IMG/VR virus record: IMGVR_UViG_3300034152_000478
Span: 62,001 to 126,000 of that record
Direction: 5' to 3' (one strand)
Source of the DNA: a virus
Length of the DNA: 64,000 bases
Shown here: positions 9,123 to 18,600 of the stretch, piece after piece
How the letters are laid out: every line of letters starts with the position of its first letter
Numbering within the stretch: position 1 is the stretch's first letter
Notes under the pieces: model-generated
The model's input: the letters and a program-made list of their open reading frames with translations, nothing else
Database searches by the model: none
What the model was told of the DNA's origin: nothing
Made by a program: the position numbers and the translations under genes

Positions 9123-10072
9123 TCCTCCAAGAGTTTTTCAAAATACTGACGCGTAGCAATCAGGCCGCCAGCTAATCCTACCTTAGGCTCCCATTTCAGA
9201 ATCTTTTTCGCTCGTGTTACATCTGGCATTCTTTGTTGTGGATCATGCTTGTCGCGTCCTTTGTGTTCAATCTTGATTGGCTTATCTACGGAGAACATGT
9301 TTTGGATAATCTTAGCAAAATCAGTGATTGTTTCTCCATGAGTAGAACCGAGATTTGTAGGACCAGGATAGCGCGAAGCCATAGCCAGCTTAAGGCCAAT
9401 TACCATGTCATTGACGTAACAGAAGCATCGCATTTGCCCCCCACCAAATATTGGTAGAGACCTGCCCTGGATTGCTCTCACAAGAAACTCTGACACCACA
9501 CGACCATCATCGACCCGCATGCCTGGGCCATATGTGTTGAATATTCTAACGATTGTAGTTTTGATATCATACAGAAGACGAGCATTTTCTACGATGGTTT
9601 CTGCTGTTCGTTTAGACTCATCATAGCATGCACGATCCGAAAGTACGTTCACATTGCCGCAGTATTCTTCCTTCTGTGGAATTTGTTCTGGGTCGCCATA
9701 TACTTCCGAAGTGGAAGTCAATAGCAGCTTGGCACCATGAACTCTTGCCAGCTCACACATGGCCATTGTGCCCATTACATTAGTGGTGATTGTTTCCATG
9801 GGATATTGCTTGTACCATACCGGACTTGCTATAGAAGCCAGATAATAGATTTCATGAAAGACAGTGTTGTTTGTGCGTGTCGCTATGGCTTTAGGCGTGA
9901 TTAACTCTACGCTTCCCTGTAGGAAATTAACTCTGGGATCATCTCGAATCATAATGGGCGATGGACAGCGCATATTATCCAGACACCAAACTTTGTGACC
10001 ATCATCGGCCAAGCTTTTACAAAGATTGACGCCGATAAACCCTTGACCACCAGTAACAAGTATATTTTTCAT
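9119..10072 (-). CDS. NAD-dependent SDR, UDP-glucuronate decarboxylase (UDP-xylose synthase)-like
   Basis: About 317 residues when started at the MKNILVTGG methionine, which has GGGAGA eight bases upstream and overlaps the previous stop as ATGA. The Rossmann motif is TGGQGFIG near residue 7. The catalytic signature shows TSTSEVYG followed by CYDESKR (YxxxK). GNVN, IFNTYGPGM, DDGRVVSEF and RCFCYVND follow the pattern known for UDP-glucuronate decarboxylases (Uxs) rather than GalE or RmlB. The expected reaction is UDP-glucuronate to UDP-xylose plus CO2. A UDP-glucose dehydrogenase-like gene at 49919-50869 could supply the substrate. Bifunctional or related 4-epimerase activity cannot be excluded from sequence. 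Confidence 0.75.
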   Translation of the reverse strand: MKNILVTGGQGFIGVNLCKSLADDGHKVWCLDNMRCPSPIMIRDDPRVNFLQGSVELITPKAIATRTNNTVFHEIYYLASIASPVWYKQYPMETITTNVMGTMAMCELARVHGAKLLLTSTSEVYGDPEQIPQKEEYCGNVNVLSDRACYDESKRTAETIVENARLLYDIKTTIVRIFNTYGPGMRVDDGRVVSEFLVRAIQGRSLPIFGGGQMRCFCYVNDMVIGLKLAMASRYPGPTNLGSTHGETITDFAKIIQNMFSVDKPIKIEHKGRDKHDPQQRMPDVTRAKKILKWEPKVGLAGGLIATRQYFEKLLEE

Positions 10073-10530
10073 TCGTCTTTCTCCCATGGCCAAACTACCC
10101 AATCAGTTGTACCATAGACGTAATAATCTGGCTCCCAATACCAAGGCTTCCAAATCAAGGTTGCGAAGATGAAATGACGCGGTCCTCCAGCATTCATATG
10201 GAAATCGAGCAACTCTTTCGTTTTGCCTGTGTCTATGATATCGTCAACCATCAGGATCTCATGTGGTAGCACTTCGATTTCAGTCGGATTGTAAGGGTCG
10301 ACCACAATCAGAGGCACCTCAAACTCATAGCTCAACATGGTGGCTGGTATAAGCCCTCCTCTGTTGACTCCAGCTATTACCTCGAAATGGGACTTGCCCG
10401 ATCGGATTTTTTCAGCCAGAGCCTGCACCATATGATCTACATTATCCCATGTTATTACCCGCTTGGTATTCGATGGGCTCCGGAATCGAGACTGAGACTT
10501 GTGTGTATGGAAATCAGACACTTTAGCCAC
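10069..10530 (-). CDS. Purine-type phosphoribosyltransferase
   Basis: A 153-residue type I phosphoribosyltransferase. The PRPP-binding loop is visible as ILMVDDIIDTGKT around residues 91-103, and the C-terminal DWVVWPWE resembles the base-binding end of xanthine-guanine phosphoribosyltransferases of the Gpt kind. The N-terminal ~20 residues are basic and probably disordered. It would join a purine base to PRPP to make the nucleoside monophosphate, a salvage step that fits the other nucleotide genes here. The stop overlaps the SDR start. Base specificity (guanine, xanthine or hypoxanthine) cannot be settled by eye. Confidence 0.75.
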   Translation of the reverse strand: MAKVSDFHTHKSQSRFRSPSNTKRVITWDNVDHMVQALAEKIRSGKSHFEVIAGVNRGGLIPATMLSYEFEVPLIVVDPYNPTEIEVLPHEILMVDDIIDTGKTKELLDFHMNAGGPRHFIFATLIWKPWYWEPDYYVYGTTDWVVWPWEKDE

Positions 10531-11344
10531 GTTTTACCAAAATCGCCTGAGAGGCGCTCAGCGGCCTTCTCCTGCGATCTGCCGTGTACTTGACTCCTAC
10601 GTCATGTTTGTCCCAGCCGTCCCAAGAGGAGGCCATAGCGGCGCTCAGAGAGACGATTACAGTTGCTCCGAAGGCGTGCATGGCATTACACCATTTTTGG
10701 AGCATTTTTGCGTCGTCCATGTCGAATTCTGTTGAGTATTCAGCGTGTGTATCGCAGTAGGGTGGATCAACGTATATTACATGTCCAGTGAGATCGCCGA
10801 TGTCTATTAACTTCTTGAAATATTCCTGGTAGTCGCAACTCCAGATTTCCGTATTATCCAAGATACTTCCGGCTGCCATAAGGTGGTTCTTGTTGTACAG
10901 ATTCTTGAGAGGCTTCCCATAGGGCACATTGTAACGATAGGCTGCGCCAGAACGGCTTTCCACCAGCTTGAAACGCATCATGGAATTATAGGACAATTTA
11001 TTCATATAATAGAACTTGGCTACTAAGGCAGGACTAAGCTCCCAGGTGTCTGTTGGAAATATAGCTTCACTACGAATGCGGAGATAGTCCTCTTTTGCCT
11101 GTTGGGTGCTTAGCGTATCTAACAAATTGATCACAGCACAGAGATGTTTTGGAAGCTGGGAGTAGAAGGCCATCAAAAGTCTGAATTGGTCATTGATGGT
11201 CGCGTGTTTGGGCATTAAATCAAAGAATACTGCACCGCCGCCAAAAAACGGCTCATGGTACCATTCAAAGTCTTTGGGTATATGTGGTCGAATGTGTTTG
11301 AGTTGGCGCTGCTTTCCGCCAAGCCATCTAAGTATCGGTTTCAT
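10523..11344 (-). CDS. dam: D12-class DNA adenine N6-methyltransferase (Dam-like)
   Basis: About 273 residues from MKPILRWLGGK, chosen because GGAG lies six bases upstream. Two earlier in-frame ATGs sit 6 and 12 bases upstream. The order of motifs is the alpha-class one: PILRWLGGK at the N-terminus, SAM-binding motif I EPFFGGGAVFF near residue 35, and catalytic motif IV VDPPYC near 196. It should methylate adenine N6, probably in a short palindromic site. In phages this can protect DNA from host restriction or mark the viral genome. No cognate restriction endonuclease lies beside it, so it is an orphan. Its start overlaps the end of the 67-residue gene. Confidence 0.85.
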   Translation of the reverse strand: MKPILRWLGGKQRQLKHIRPHIPKDFEWYHEPFFGGGAVFFDLMPKHATINDQFRLLMAFYSQLPKHLCAVINLLDTLSTQQAKEDYLRIRSEAIFPTDTWELSPALVAKFYYMNKLSYNSMMRFKLVESRSGAAYRYNVPYGKPLKNLYNKNHLMAAGSILDNTEIWSCDYQEYFKKLIDIGDLTGHVIYVDPPYCDTHAEYSTEFDMDDAKMLQKWCNAMHAFGATVIVSLSAAMASSWDGWDKHDVGVKYTADRRRRPLSASQAILVKRG

Positions 11345-11531
11345 TGTCATCTCCATTAAGGTCTACACCCATTGCTCGTAAAACTATACGAATATCCTCC
11401 CAGGCTTTTCTCCAGTCATCTGGATTATCTGAGTATGTTACTATGTCCATATTAAGACAGGCTTCGATCAATTCATCTACGTGCTGCATTTTTTTACAGA
11501 CCCGCTTGAAGTCGTCATTTATTGGGTCCAT
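11328..11531 (-). CDS. Small acidic hypothetical protein
   Basis: A 67-residue soluble protein, acidic at its C-terminus (GDDNETDT), with no recognised motif. It is sandwiched by overlaps: its start lies within the end of the glycosyltransferase gene and its end covers the ribosome site of the Dam gene. This supports it being a real coupled cistron rather than a chance frame. Confidence 0.45.
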   Translation of the reverse strand: MDPINDDFKRVCKKMQHVDELIEACLNMDIVTYSDNPDDWRKAWEDIRIVLRAMGVDLNGDDNETDT

Positions 11532-12520
11532 ATTGCATTCTCCACATAATCAAGCAGTTTGCGCATACGTGCCTCATATGTGTGATGTTTTCGTAGTGAT
11601 CTTACTTTCTGTGTCACATGCCACAGTGCTCCTGCATTATGGTTGAAATGGTTTAGTAATGCATCAAAGTTATAATTGTCGTAATAAATAATATTTTGTC
11701 CACCCTCAAACATTGCAAGCTGTTCAGGAGTCTCATGCAGATCGGCTGGTCGATGGGTCATGCATGGAATACCAGCCCCCATTGCCTCGAAAATTCTCTG
11801 CTGAAATGCATAAGAACCGAGACGCTCCGGGGGTCCCAACTCTTTGTGATATAGTCCCAAGTTTAAGACAAGATGGTGCTTCTGATATATCTCGTTCACC
11901 AGCTTCGCACCGAAAATTGTATGTACACTCAGTTGATCGCCGAGAATCTTCTTGGCCCTATCAATCATGTGAATGCGATTACACCATTTACCTCCAACCG
12001 ACCCAACAAAACATGCGAGCTTTTTCTCGATTTTAGTTTCTGGGAATTTTAGAATTGGAGAGTACCATTTCGGATTGAACGCCTGCGGTAGAAAGATACA
12101 CTTCTTAGCTCCGTTGTCAAGGTATAAGGGGATTTCACCCTCGTCAAATGTAGCCCACAGATCGAAATGCTCAGCTTGAGATTTGAATCGCTGCATGTAG
12201 CTGCCAAGCCTGATCGGCTCACTATTCCAACACACCGTGAAGCTTCGCTTGAGTCCCTCGCCTACCAGGCGATGATCGAACGCTTTCGGCGGTAAACCTG
12301 GACCTACTACCAGCACGATCTTATGCCGCACCACAGAGAGTATATCACCCACATCTTTCCAGGTGAAGTTATTCTTTTGAGGATGGCGATTACTCATTCG
12401 AATGTAGGGAGGATCGAGAATGTCTACCTGATGCCCCAGAGTCTCTAAGGCATCCACTATGCCGCATTCAGCAGCATGGCCAGCATTATTGAAGTATTTG
12501 CCTATTACGCATATGTTCAT
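11519..12520 (-). CDS. CgeB-like glycosyltransferase (GT-B fold)
   Basis: A 333-residue protein beginning MNICVIGKYFNNAGHA, with a Rossmann-like start, a central CFVGSVGG and the C-terminal donor-site signature FEAMGAGIPCMTH followed by DNYNFDALLNHF. That signature is the pattern of CgeB/spore-protein-YkvP-type GT-B glycosyltransferases. It probably transfers a sugar from a nucleotide donor to an unknown acceptor. It opens the downstream glycosyltransferase/SDR/Dam cluster. The donor could be one of the nucleotide sugars made by the SDR, UGDH and HldE-like genes, but the sequence does not say which. Confidence 0.7.
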   Translation of the reverse strand: MNICVIGKYFNNAGHAAECGIVDALETLGHQVDILDPPYIRMSNRHPQKNNFTWKDVGDILSVVRHKIVLVVGPGLPPKAFDHRLVGEGLKRSFTVCWNSEPIRLGSYMQRFKSQAEHFDLWATFDEGEIPLYLDNGAKKCIFLPQAFNPKWYSPILKFPETKIEKKLACFVGSVGGKWCNRIHMIDRAKKILGDQLSVHTIFGAKLVNEIYQKHHLVLNLGLYHKELGPPERLGSYAFQQRIFEAMGAGIPCMTHRPADLHETPEQLAMFEGGQNIIYYDNYNFDALLNHFNHNAGALWHVTQKVRSLRKHHTYEARMRKLLDYVENAIWTQ

Positions 12521-12544
12521 TTATAGCAACCTTACTGTAGTTTA

Positions 12545-12736
12545 CTATGATTTATCGCCGAAAAACTCATCCAAAAGCTCCTCCAACATACAGACTCGTC
12601 CCAAAGCAGACATCTTCAAGTTGCGGTAGAGCACTGCTTCCATGTTGGTTTCTGCGTCTTCTTGCGCTTCTTCCAATCTCGCGTATTCAGACTTGTAGTC
12701 TTTCAGCAGCTCTCGTAGTCGTTTCTTGGTTATCAT
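12545..12736 (-). CDS. Short helical hypothetical protein
   Basis: A 63-residue charged, mostly helical sequence (KKRLRELLKDYKSEYARLEEAQEDAE) likely to form a coiled coil. The start overlaps the preceding stop as TAATG with no evident Shine-Dalgarno site, so expression probably depends on coupling. No function can be assigned. Confidence 0.45.
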   Translation of the reverse strand: MITKKRLRELLKDYKSEYARLEEAQEDAETNMEAVLYRNLKMSALGRVCMLEELLDEFFGDKS

Positions 12737-12993
12737 TAATCTGGTGGCATTTCATCAAGGGGCTCAAGAGGCATTTGACGGGGTGGCAATTCGTACTCCA
12801 TCGGTGTGTAAGAATGGAATACTTCTACAGAAACGATAATAGCTGCTATCGCCTGCCTTGATCTAATATAGCCACCGCATTTTCTTACAAGCCTGTCGGC
12901 TTCGCGCACTCTTGCAAGCACTGCCTGCTTGAATGCTTCATCATGGTTTTCGTCCTTTAACATTGCATGGGCAATCGCTTCAGCTTCGCTCAT
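12736..12993 (-). CDS. Hypothetical protein with proline-rich tail
   Basis: 85 residues: a helical N-terminal half ([25 protein letters not shown]), a short hydrophobic stretch (AIAAIIVSVEVF), then a proline- and acid-rich tail (ELPPRQMPLEPLDEMPPD). It overlaps the end of the 580-residue glycosyltransferase gene by 14 bases. The family is not recognised. Confidence 0.45.
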   Translation of the reverse strand: MSEAEAIAHAMLKDENHDEAFKQAVLARVREADRLVRKCGGYIRSRQAIAAIIVSVEVFHSYTPMEYELPPRQMPLEPLDEMPPD

Positions 12994-14722
12994 TGTTAGT
13001 CTTCTCCATTAAGGCTTCAAACTTAGAAATCACCATTTCTACTGGCACATTAAGACAGCCGCGCTGTGAACAGTTCTTCCATTCGCCATGTTGGCAACGC
13101 ATACGCTTATCGCACGGCAACATTGCTATTGCGAGGTTTTTGTTAAGCGGCATATTCTTGATAGGATTTGTAAATGTCCAGACAGCAACGGTCGGTATTG
13201 CGAAACAGGCTCCAATGTGAAGTAATCCCCCGTCATTACCAATGAGACCTTTCCCTCCTGCAATAACTGCGGCAGATTCTTTAATACTGAGTCTTCCGCA
13301 GAGGTTAACGATTTTTCCTTCGCACAATGAATGTCCGGCAGCATGAAGAATTTCTTCGGCTTCTTCTTTGTCATCTTGATCTCCAAGCAAAGCGATGTTA
13401 TAGTTGGGCAATAGATGTTGAATCAATTGGGCATAGTTATTATTGCCCCAATGCTTCAAACTCCAATGTTCTTCGTGCAAATATCCTGCTGCTATACAAA
13501 TGTAATCGCGCTCTGGCACCAGGCCAAGCTCAACGCCAGCTATTTCTCGGTTCTCCTGCGTGATAAAACACTCAACAGAAGGAAACCTCTTGGGCGGATC
13601 ACAATTCATGGCATATGCCAAATCCATGTTGTAGTGAGCTTCGTGCTTGGCCCATACTCCTCCCTTTTCGGATGGCCTAATAATCTCTTTGGACAACTGC
13701 ATTGCCGCCGAATAGTAAATCGATGCAGTCGGAGAGAGTAGTAGATAATCAAATCCTCCTATTGAATGCACAAAATGATTGTGGTGTCTTGTTATCAGAT
13801 CATCTATAACTGGCCAACCTTGCAAAATGTCGCTGCCGCGTGGCCATGTTAATACTGAGATTCTCGCATCCGGATAATGATAGCGCAGAGTCTTTAACAT
13901 CGGAGTTGTCAGAATCAAATTGCCCATACCGGAATTGATAATGAAACCAATTTTCAGGCGTTCCTTGTGTTCAAAAGCTTCCGCAGGAGCCTTGGCCTGT
14001 AAAAGTGGATGATCCTTGACTATTTCTGGAATATGGCTTGTGGTGTGGAATTTGACACCGGGACGCTTCATATGCTCGCCATGTAGCTCCCACTTGAATT
14101 CCCCATGAGTCTCAGTTCTGTCGCGTATTTTGGTTAACATGCGGCTGGGGTTGCGCACATAGGAGTAGTGATAGAATTGGGCTATTGATCCTCGTGCGTG
14201 TTTAAGTACCTCGCCAGTCGGCTTGACCAAGTGGTTGGGGTCGGTGAATCTATATCCCTTGTCGACCAGAAATAAACGAGGGAAATCAATCGTGACATAA
14301 TGGAAGGCGTCATTGACAAACGTAAGCGATGTAGCGTCAAAGAATTCTGCATCCGTTCTCTGCGTAGCTGCAACAATCTTCTCCACCTCTTCAGGTTCAT
14401 AGATTTCATCAGAATCCACAATCCACATAAAGCACTTGCCAGGCACAAAATCAAAGAAGCGACTTCGTTGTTGAAGTTGGGTTGGCTCGTTGAGTAAATG
14501 AAGTTCGAGACGATCTGTTCCAAATTCATTTTGTAATCTCTGCAGAATTTCTATTGTGCCATCGGTAGAGCGAAGTTTGCCACAAGTTTTTGCGCATGTT
14601 CCCCACGATCCTTCGAAAACAATTATCTTGTCAACATAATTTATAACGCTACGAATTGATGGCTCTATAAAGGCAGACTCCTCAAAAGCAACCATGTGAA
14701 CAATCAAGGGAAATTTAGACAT
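12980..14722 (-). CDS. Two-domain glycosyltransferase: GT2-type plus GT9-type
   Basis: A 580-residue fusion preceded by GGAG eight bases before the ATG. Residues ~1-235 are a GT-A-like domain (opening [20 protein letters not shown]) with the metal-binding VDSDEIY near residue 103. From ~255 ([21 protein letters not shown]) it is a GT9/heptosyltransferase-like GT-B domain with the nucleotide-binding signature [13 protein letters not shown] near residue 490. A late Cys cluster ([21 protein letters not shown]) resembles that in some heptosyltransferases. Together with the HldE-like pair at 35.5-36.9 kb this points to transfer of heptose or a related sugar onto a glycan chain. Donors and acceptors remain inferred. 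Confidence 0.75.
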   Translation of the reverse strand: MSKFPLIVHMVAFEESAFIEPSIRSVINYVDKIIVFEGSWGTCAKTCGKLRSTDGTIEILQRLQNEFGTDRLELHLLNEPTQLQQRSRFFDFVPGKCFMWIVDSDEIYEPEEVEKIVAATQRTDAEFFDATSLTFVNDAFHYVTIDFPRLFLVDKGYRFTDPNHLVKPTGEVLKHARGSIAQFYHYSYVRNPSRMLTKIRDRTETHGEFKWELHGEHMKRPGVKFHTTSHIPEIVKDHPLLQAKAPAEAFEHKERLKIGFIINSGMGNLILTTPMLKTLRYHYPDARISVLTWPRGSDILQGWPVIDDLITRHHNHFVHSIGGFDYLLLSPTASIYYSAAMQLSKEIIRPSEKGGVWAKHEAHYNMDLAYAMNCDPPKRFPSVECFITQENREIAGVELGLVPERDYICIAAGYLHEEHWSLKHWGNNNYAQLIQHLLPNYNIALLGDQDDKEEAEEILHAAGHSLCEGKIVNLCGRLSIKESAAVIAGGKGLIGNDGGLLHIGACFAIPTVAVWTFTNPIKNMPLNKNLAIAMLPCDKRMRCQHGEWKNCSQRGCLNVPVEMVISKFEALMEKTNNERS

Positions 14723-15183
14723 GCAAATTCTCCAAAGTGATGTTTGGCTGCTTTATCATATGCTAATGCCGCTTCTTTTGCTGAATCAAAATATCCGAGA
14801 AATAGATGTTGTTTTGGTAAACTAATGAATGCTTCCCATTTGTTGTGTGATTGTTTCCAGCTCACTCCTTTAAACTTGGAGCTTTTTGATTTTGTGGTTT
14901 TTCTTTTTCTCCGTATATTATTTTGTGGTGTTATGATTCTTATATTGTGTCTTCTGTTGTCAAGACCATTGCAATTAACATGATCTACATGCCGACTATC
15001 TCCAGGCATTAATCCCAAAAGAAATCTGTGCATATAGATATATGGCCCATTTTTACCTTGGCGTCTTGCCGCATAAAAATGGTTTTTTGTTGCTATAGTG
15101 TGCCAACTGTGTTCAATCAATACACTATAGTCTTCATCATCTACGAGTGCAAATTTATTCTTGGTTAAGGGGATTTTCTTCAC
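14704..15183 (-). CDS. HNH homing-type endonuclease with AP2 DNA-binding domain
   Basis: 159 residues from a GTG start preceded by GAGGAG. The HNH core is [18 protein letters not shown] around residues 65-83. Residues ~101-159 form an AP2/ERF-type DNA-binding domain ([33 protein letters not shown]). This HNH-AP2 combination is typical of free-standing homing endonucleases in phages. The gene is visibly more AT-rich than its neighbours, consistent with recent acquisition. It inserts between a small gene and the 580-residue glycosyltransferase, overlaps the latter's start by ~19 bases, and has its own copy of the conserved 40-bp regulatory motif just upstream. Confidence 0.85.
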   Translation of the reverse strand: MKKIPLTKNKFALVDDEDYSVLIEHSWHTIATKNHFYAARRQGKNGPYIYMHRFLLGLMPGDSRHVDHVNCNGLDNRRHNIRIITPQNNIRRKRKTTKSKSSKFKGVSWKQSHNKWEAFISLPKQHLFLGYFDSAKEAALAYDKAAKHHFGEFACLNFP

Positions 15184-15192
15184 AACAGCATG

Positions 15193-15235
15193 CTCCTCTC
15201 TATATAAATATCGGTCTAATATGAAATGAAATTAC
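15193..15235 (-). promoter_or_regulatory. Copy E of the conserved 40-bp motif (divergent)
   Basis: Read on the minus strand: GTAAT, six bases, TCATATTAGACCGATA, then TTTATATAG and AGAGGAG. It keeps the spacing of the other four copies and the GACCGATA core but differs in the left half. It sits exactly in the 53-base gap upstream of the HNH-AP2 gene; the AGAGGAG at its end is also that gene's ribosome-binding site. Probably a promoter or operator for the leftward unit 15.2 to 8.7 kb. Confidence 0.65.
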
Positions 15236-15236
15236 A

Positions 15237-15656
15237 TTAATTTTGCTTAATGTCTATGATTTCTATTTGATGATGATCACATGTCTGAACATATTCCGGA
15301 ATATAGTAGCCTTTATAATCAAGCTTACCATTTTCATCTGCAACCCACCAACCTGGACACGGCCCAGAAGCTGCTACTGGATCTTTAGTCATATCGTAGG
15401 TACCAAGCCAGGTAGTGCATATTTTGCAGCGATGTACATAGCATGCTATTTTTGACTCTGCTCTACGATCTCTGAAAATTCGCCGCAAGTCTGCCAGTTC
15501 TTCTGTTAGATTATGCAATATAGTATCAGGACATTCTTCAAGCTTATTGTTTTCTACGTAATATTTTGCTATCTCACATAACCATTGCATTTCTCTTTTG
15601 ACTGCTGCAATTTTGCCCACGAAATGCTGGAAACTATCTTCATTTATATACTGCAT
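15237..15656 (-). CDS. Hypothetical protein with possible zinc site
   Basis: 139 residues. The first ~75 are helical and charged. The rest contains CYVHRCKICTTW, a further cysteine at GPCPGWW and a late TCDHH, a set of Cys/His that could bind zinc. AGGAG lies eight bases before the ATG. The start overlaps the 3' end of the giant glycosyltransferase gene by 13 bases. I recognise no family. Confidence 0.45.
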   Translation of the reverse strand: MQYINEDSFQHFVGKIAAVKREMQWLCEIAKYYVENNKLEECPDTILHNLTEELADLRRIFRDRRAESKIACYVHRCKICTTWLGTYDMTKDPVAASGPCPGWWVADENGKLDYKGYYIPEYVQTCDHHQIEIIDIKQN

Positions 15657-18600
15657 TTGAATGCTCCTTTCAGCGGGTGTTGCATATCCACCTGGAGAAT
15701 CAACTCCTTATCTTCTTTGATTCTTTCTTCGATATCTTCAGTCGTATTATGAGTCCAACTGTTGCGGCCATGATAAGTGCTGCTCCAGAATCCACCGCGC
15801 TTTTTCTTGGTCTCCAAATCGGCCCAGCTATAATGCACAATATGTGGCATAGCCTCTGAAATCTGTTGCATCATAGTTTTGTAGTTTTCCAGAAATTCAG
15901 CCGGAACCTCCTGGCCTTCACGGAATAGCTTTACCACCTCAATGTGTAGCTTAGCAGCTTGTGGCGGCAGAATAGAAACATGTGGCGCAATTGCCAATGT
16001 GTCCCTATCGATATACTCGCAGCCATCGCTCTTGCGCTTGTCGAACACCACTTGCATGGTTTCCGGATCGAAATCACGTGCTTCGCCATATACGCCATGG
16101 ATAATTTTTGGATCGTTTTTGCTCAATCTCCACTTCCAGATAGAATCATCCACTCTGATGGTGTTGTCGCCACCATACATGTTGATTACTGGGAAGTCGA
16201 AAATCGGCACCTTGCGATTAGCTCGTATCAGGTCGCGTATCTGTCCCGGATGTGGTTCAACCAGCATTTCATCAGCATCAAGCTGTATCAGATACTCACC
16301 CGTGCACTGCTGACGTGCCCATGTCTTCTCGTTGCCCATGAGCATTGGATCGTCCATGTCCCACTCATGCTGCAATACCTTGAGTTTTGGCTCATTCTTT
16401 GCAAGAAACTGCAGGTCTTCGAAGGTGCCGTCAGTAGATCCACCATCGACTATCACAAATTCGTCTGCAACTTTCAGTGCCTCCTTAATACATGCTATAT
16501 ATGGAAAGCGATTTTCATTGCCATTCTTGATGATGCAATATGCTGATATGTTAATAGGCTTGGGTGGCTTAATGTGTTCATTACCAAGCTCTTCGCGCAT
16601 TGCATCAACAATAGTGTCGGGAACAATATTGTCGATACACTTTGGCTTGCCCTGCTTCTTCTGGATACATTCGACAAGATGGCAGCTTGTGTAGCAGCCA
16701 CTGCGATTCTCTGGCTCAATAGCCTTGCTATTCTGTATGCCCCCCTGGCGAGCATAGGTACCACCATATACGACAATGGATCGAGTATTCACTGCAGAGG
16801 CAACATGCGCAGGAAATGAATCAAGTCCTACGTGTAATGCCGCATTCTCAATAAGATAGGCAAGCTGCTGTGGTGTGGTCTCTCCGCGCATGTCCACCAC
16901 ATCGGGATGCTCTAATAGCGGTTCATCTTTGCTCCCTATTTGTACTATCTTAACACCATGGACACGAGAAAACACCTCTTCCCAGTTGCTATAGTCTTTA
17001 GGATCTTGAGTAGTCTTGGCATGGAAGGTAATGTATTTGCCTTCAAAGGGTAGTTCGACTGGCTCTTTCCCGATTCTTATCTTCTTACGCACCTCGTCAT
17101 CGGTTAGGGACAGCCCACACAAGTGTCCGTATGTTACAGCTAAAGAGTCGCCTTTGCCACCATGAATCCAGTGAGGTATTCTCTGTGTCACAATGAATGG
17201 ACAGAAGCACAAATCCACAAACCCACGAGCCGGACCGAATGGCTCTGCTGATCTGTAGTTCAATAGATTGTCATCGTATTCAAACACCTTGGAGATGACA
17301 GGATTATCTTTCAGAATGGGAAAATAGCGCTTTTCTGTGGCGAAATAGATAGTTGCCTCTGGATACTTTTCTTTCAGTGCCTTAATGACTGCTGTAGACA
17401 ATAGCACATCGCCAGCAGTTTGAGGCATGCAATACATGATCCTAAACTTGTCATCTGGATTCATTTCTTCTGCTATTTGCTCAAGCGGATTCTTAGATAT
17501 TACAACCTCTCCAGGCTTCTTGTCTTTTGATCCCTTGATCATTTCAATAGCGTGATTTTTAGCTTCAGTAATATTGCGGAAGTACTTTTCGATTTCTTCT
17601 CTTGGTTGTCCACGCTCTATGTTGCCAAGCCAGTTGGTCATGCCTTCTTCATCAGGCTCACGACCCAGTAGTTGTTTGTAGCATTCTACAATGAACTCCC
17701 TGTCGTTCAATCCTTCTTTTTCAGCCAGGCTTTCCTCTGGCATACTTAGTGGCTCTTCATCGGTGTCCCAGGTTTCATTGCGGTCTTTGATCTCTATGCT
17801 GTCGAGAATCCACTCCCACTTCTTAGCAGTCAAATCCCAGTTGTAATGTGTCTCGATGCATTCGCGGGCGGCACGACCGAGCTTTTCTATCATGCCTTTT
17901 TTCCTGAATAGCTTAGTGAGCTTTTCGACAAAAACTTCTCTGTCAAACCAATGCCTCCATTGCATTGTCTCACTCTCAGTTTCCAGGTCGCCTCTTACTG
18001 GGATGCCGCCGCCATTACGTGCCTTCTCATAAAGCGCCGCATAATCACTCATGATAACTGGCACGCCACAAGCTTTTGCGTTTTGCACTGGCATTCCATC
18101 ACCTTCGGCGATGCTCATTTGGATATATACATCCATCAGTCCGAAGATATTAGCAAAGTGCTCGTCTGGTAGTCCCACTTGTGTATTCGGAGTATCAAAC
18201 GTGGAATTTTTGCAGTTCGGACATTGGGCGGGTGAGCCTATAAAAGTACTAACACCAAACGTGCCACACTTAGTACACAGATAGGTGAAGTAAACCTCAC
18301 CCTCAAGTCCTTCTCTTCTGATGGCTTCTGGGATATCAAACCCAACATCCCTGACTCCGGTGTGTAGCAACAGCTTGATGTTATCAATATCTTTAATGCG
18401 CTTCTTTTGAGGGTCAGGATGCATCCAGCCATTGGCGTCTTTGAACATCCTAAAGGACTCAATGATTCTTGGAAACAGCTTTCGCTTCTGGTTGCGCATA
18501 ACTGTGCCGACAAAGCGAACTCGTGGGTCGATGTTGAATCTCGCCTTAATCTGGTTCTTGTCCATCGGCTTGAATGTTTCAATGTCAATGCCAGGCTGAC

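Noticed and set aside
11330-11350. ACCGATA-like sequence on the minus strand near the Dam start
   Set aside because: Only the ACCGATA part matches; spacing and flanks do not, and it falls in the conserved start of the methyltransferase.
15942-16546. Plus-strand open frames within the giant glycosyltransferase
   Set aside because: Composition is unlike protein and they lie wholly inside a well-supported gene on the other strand.
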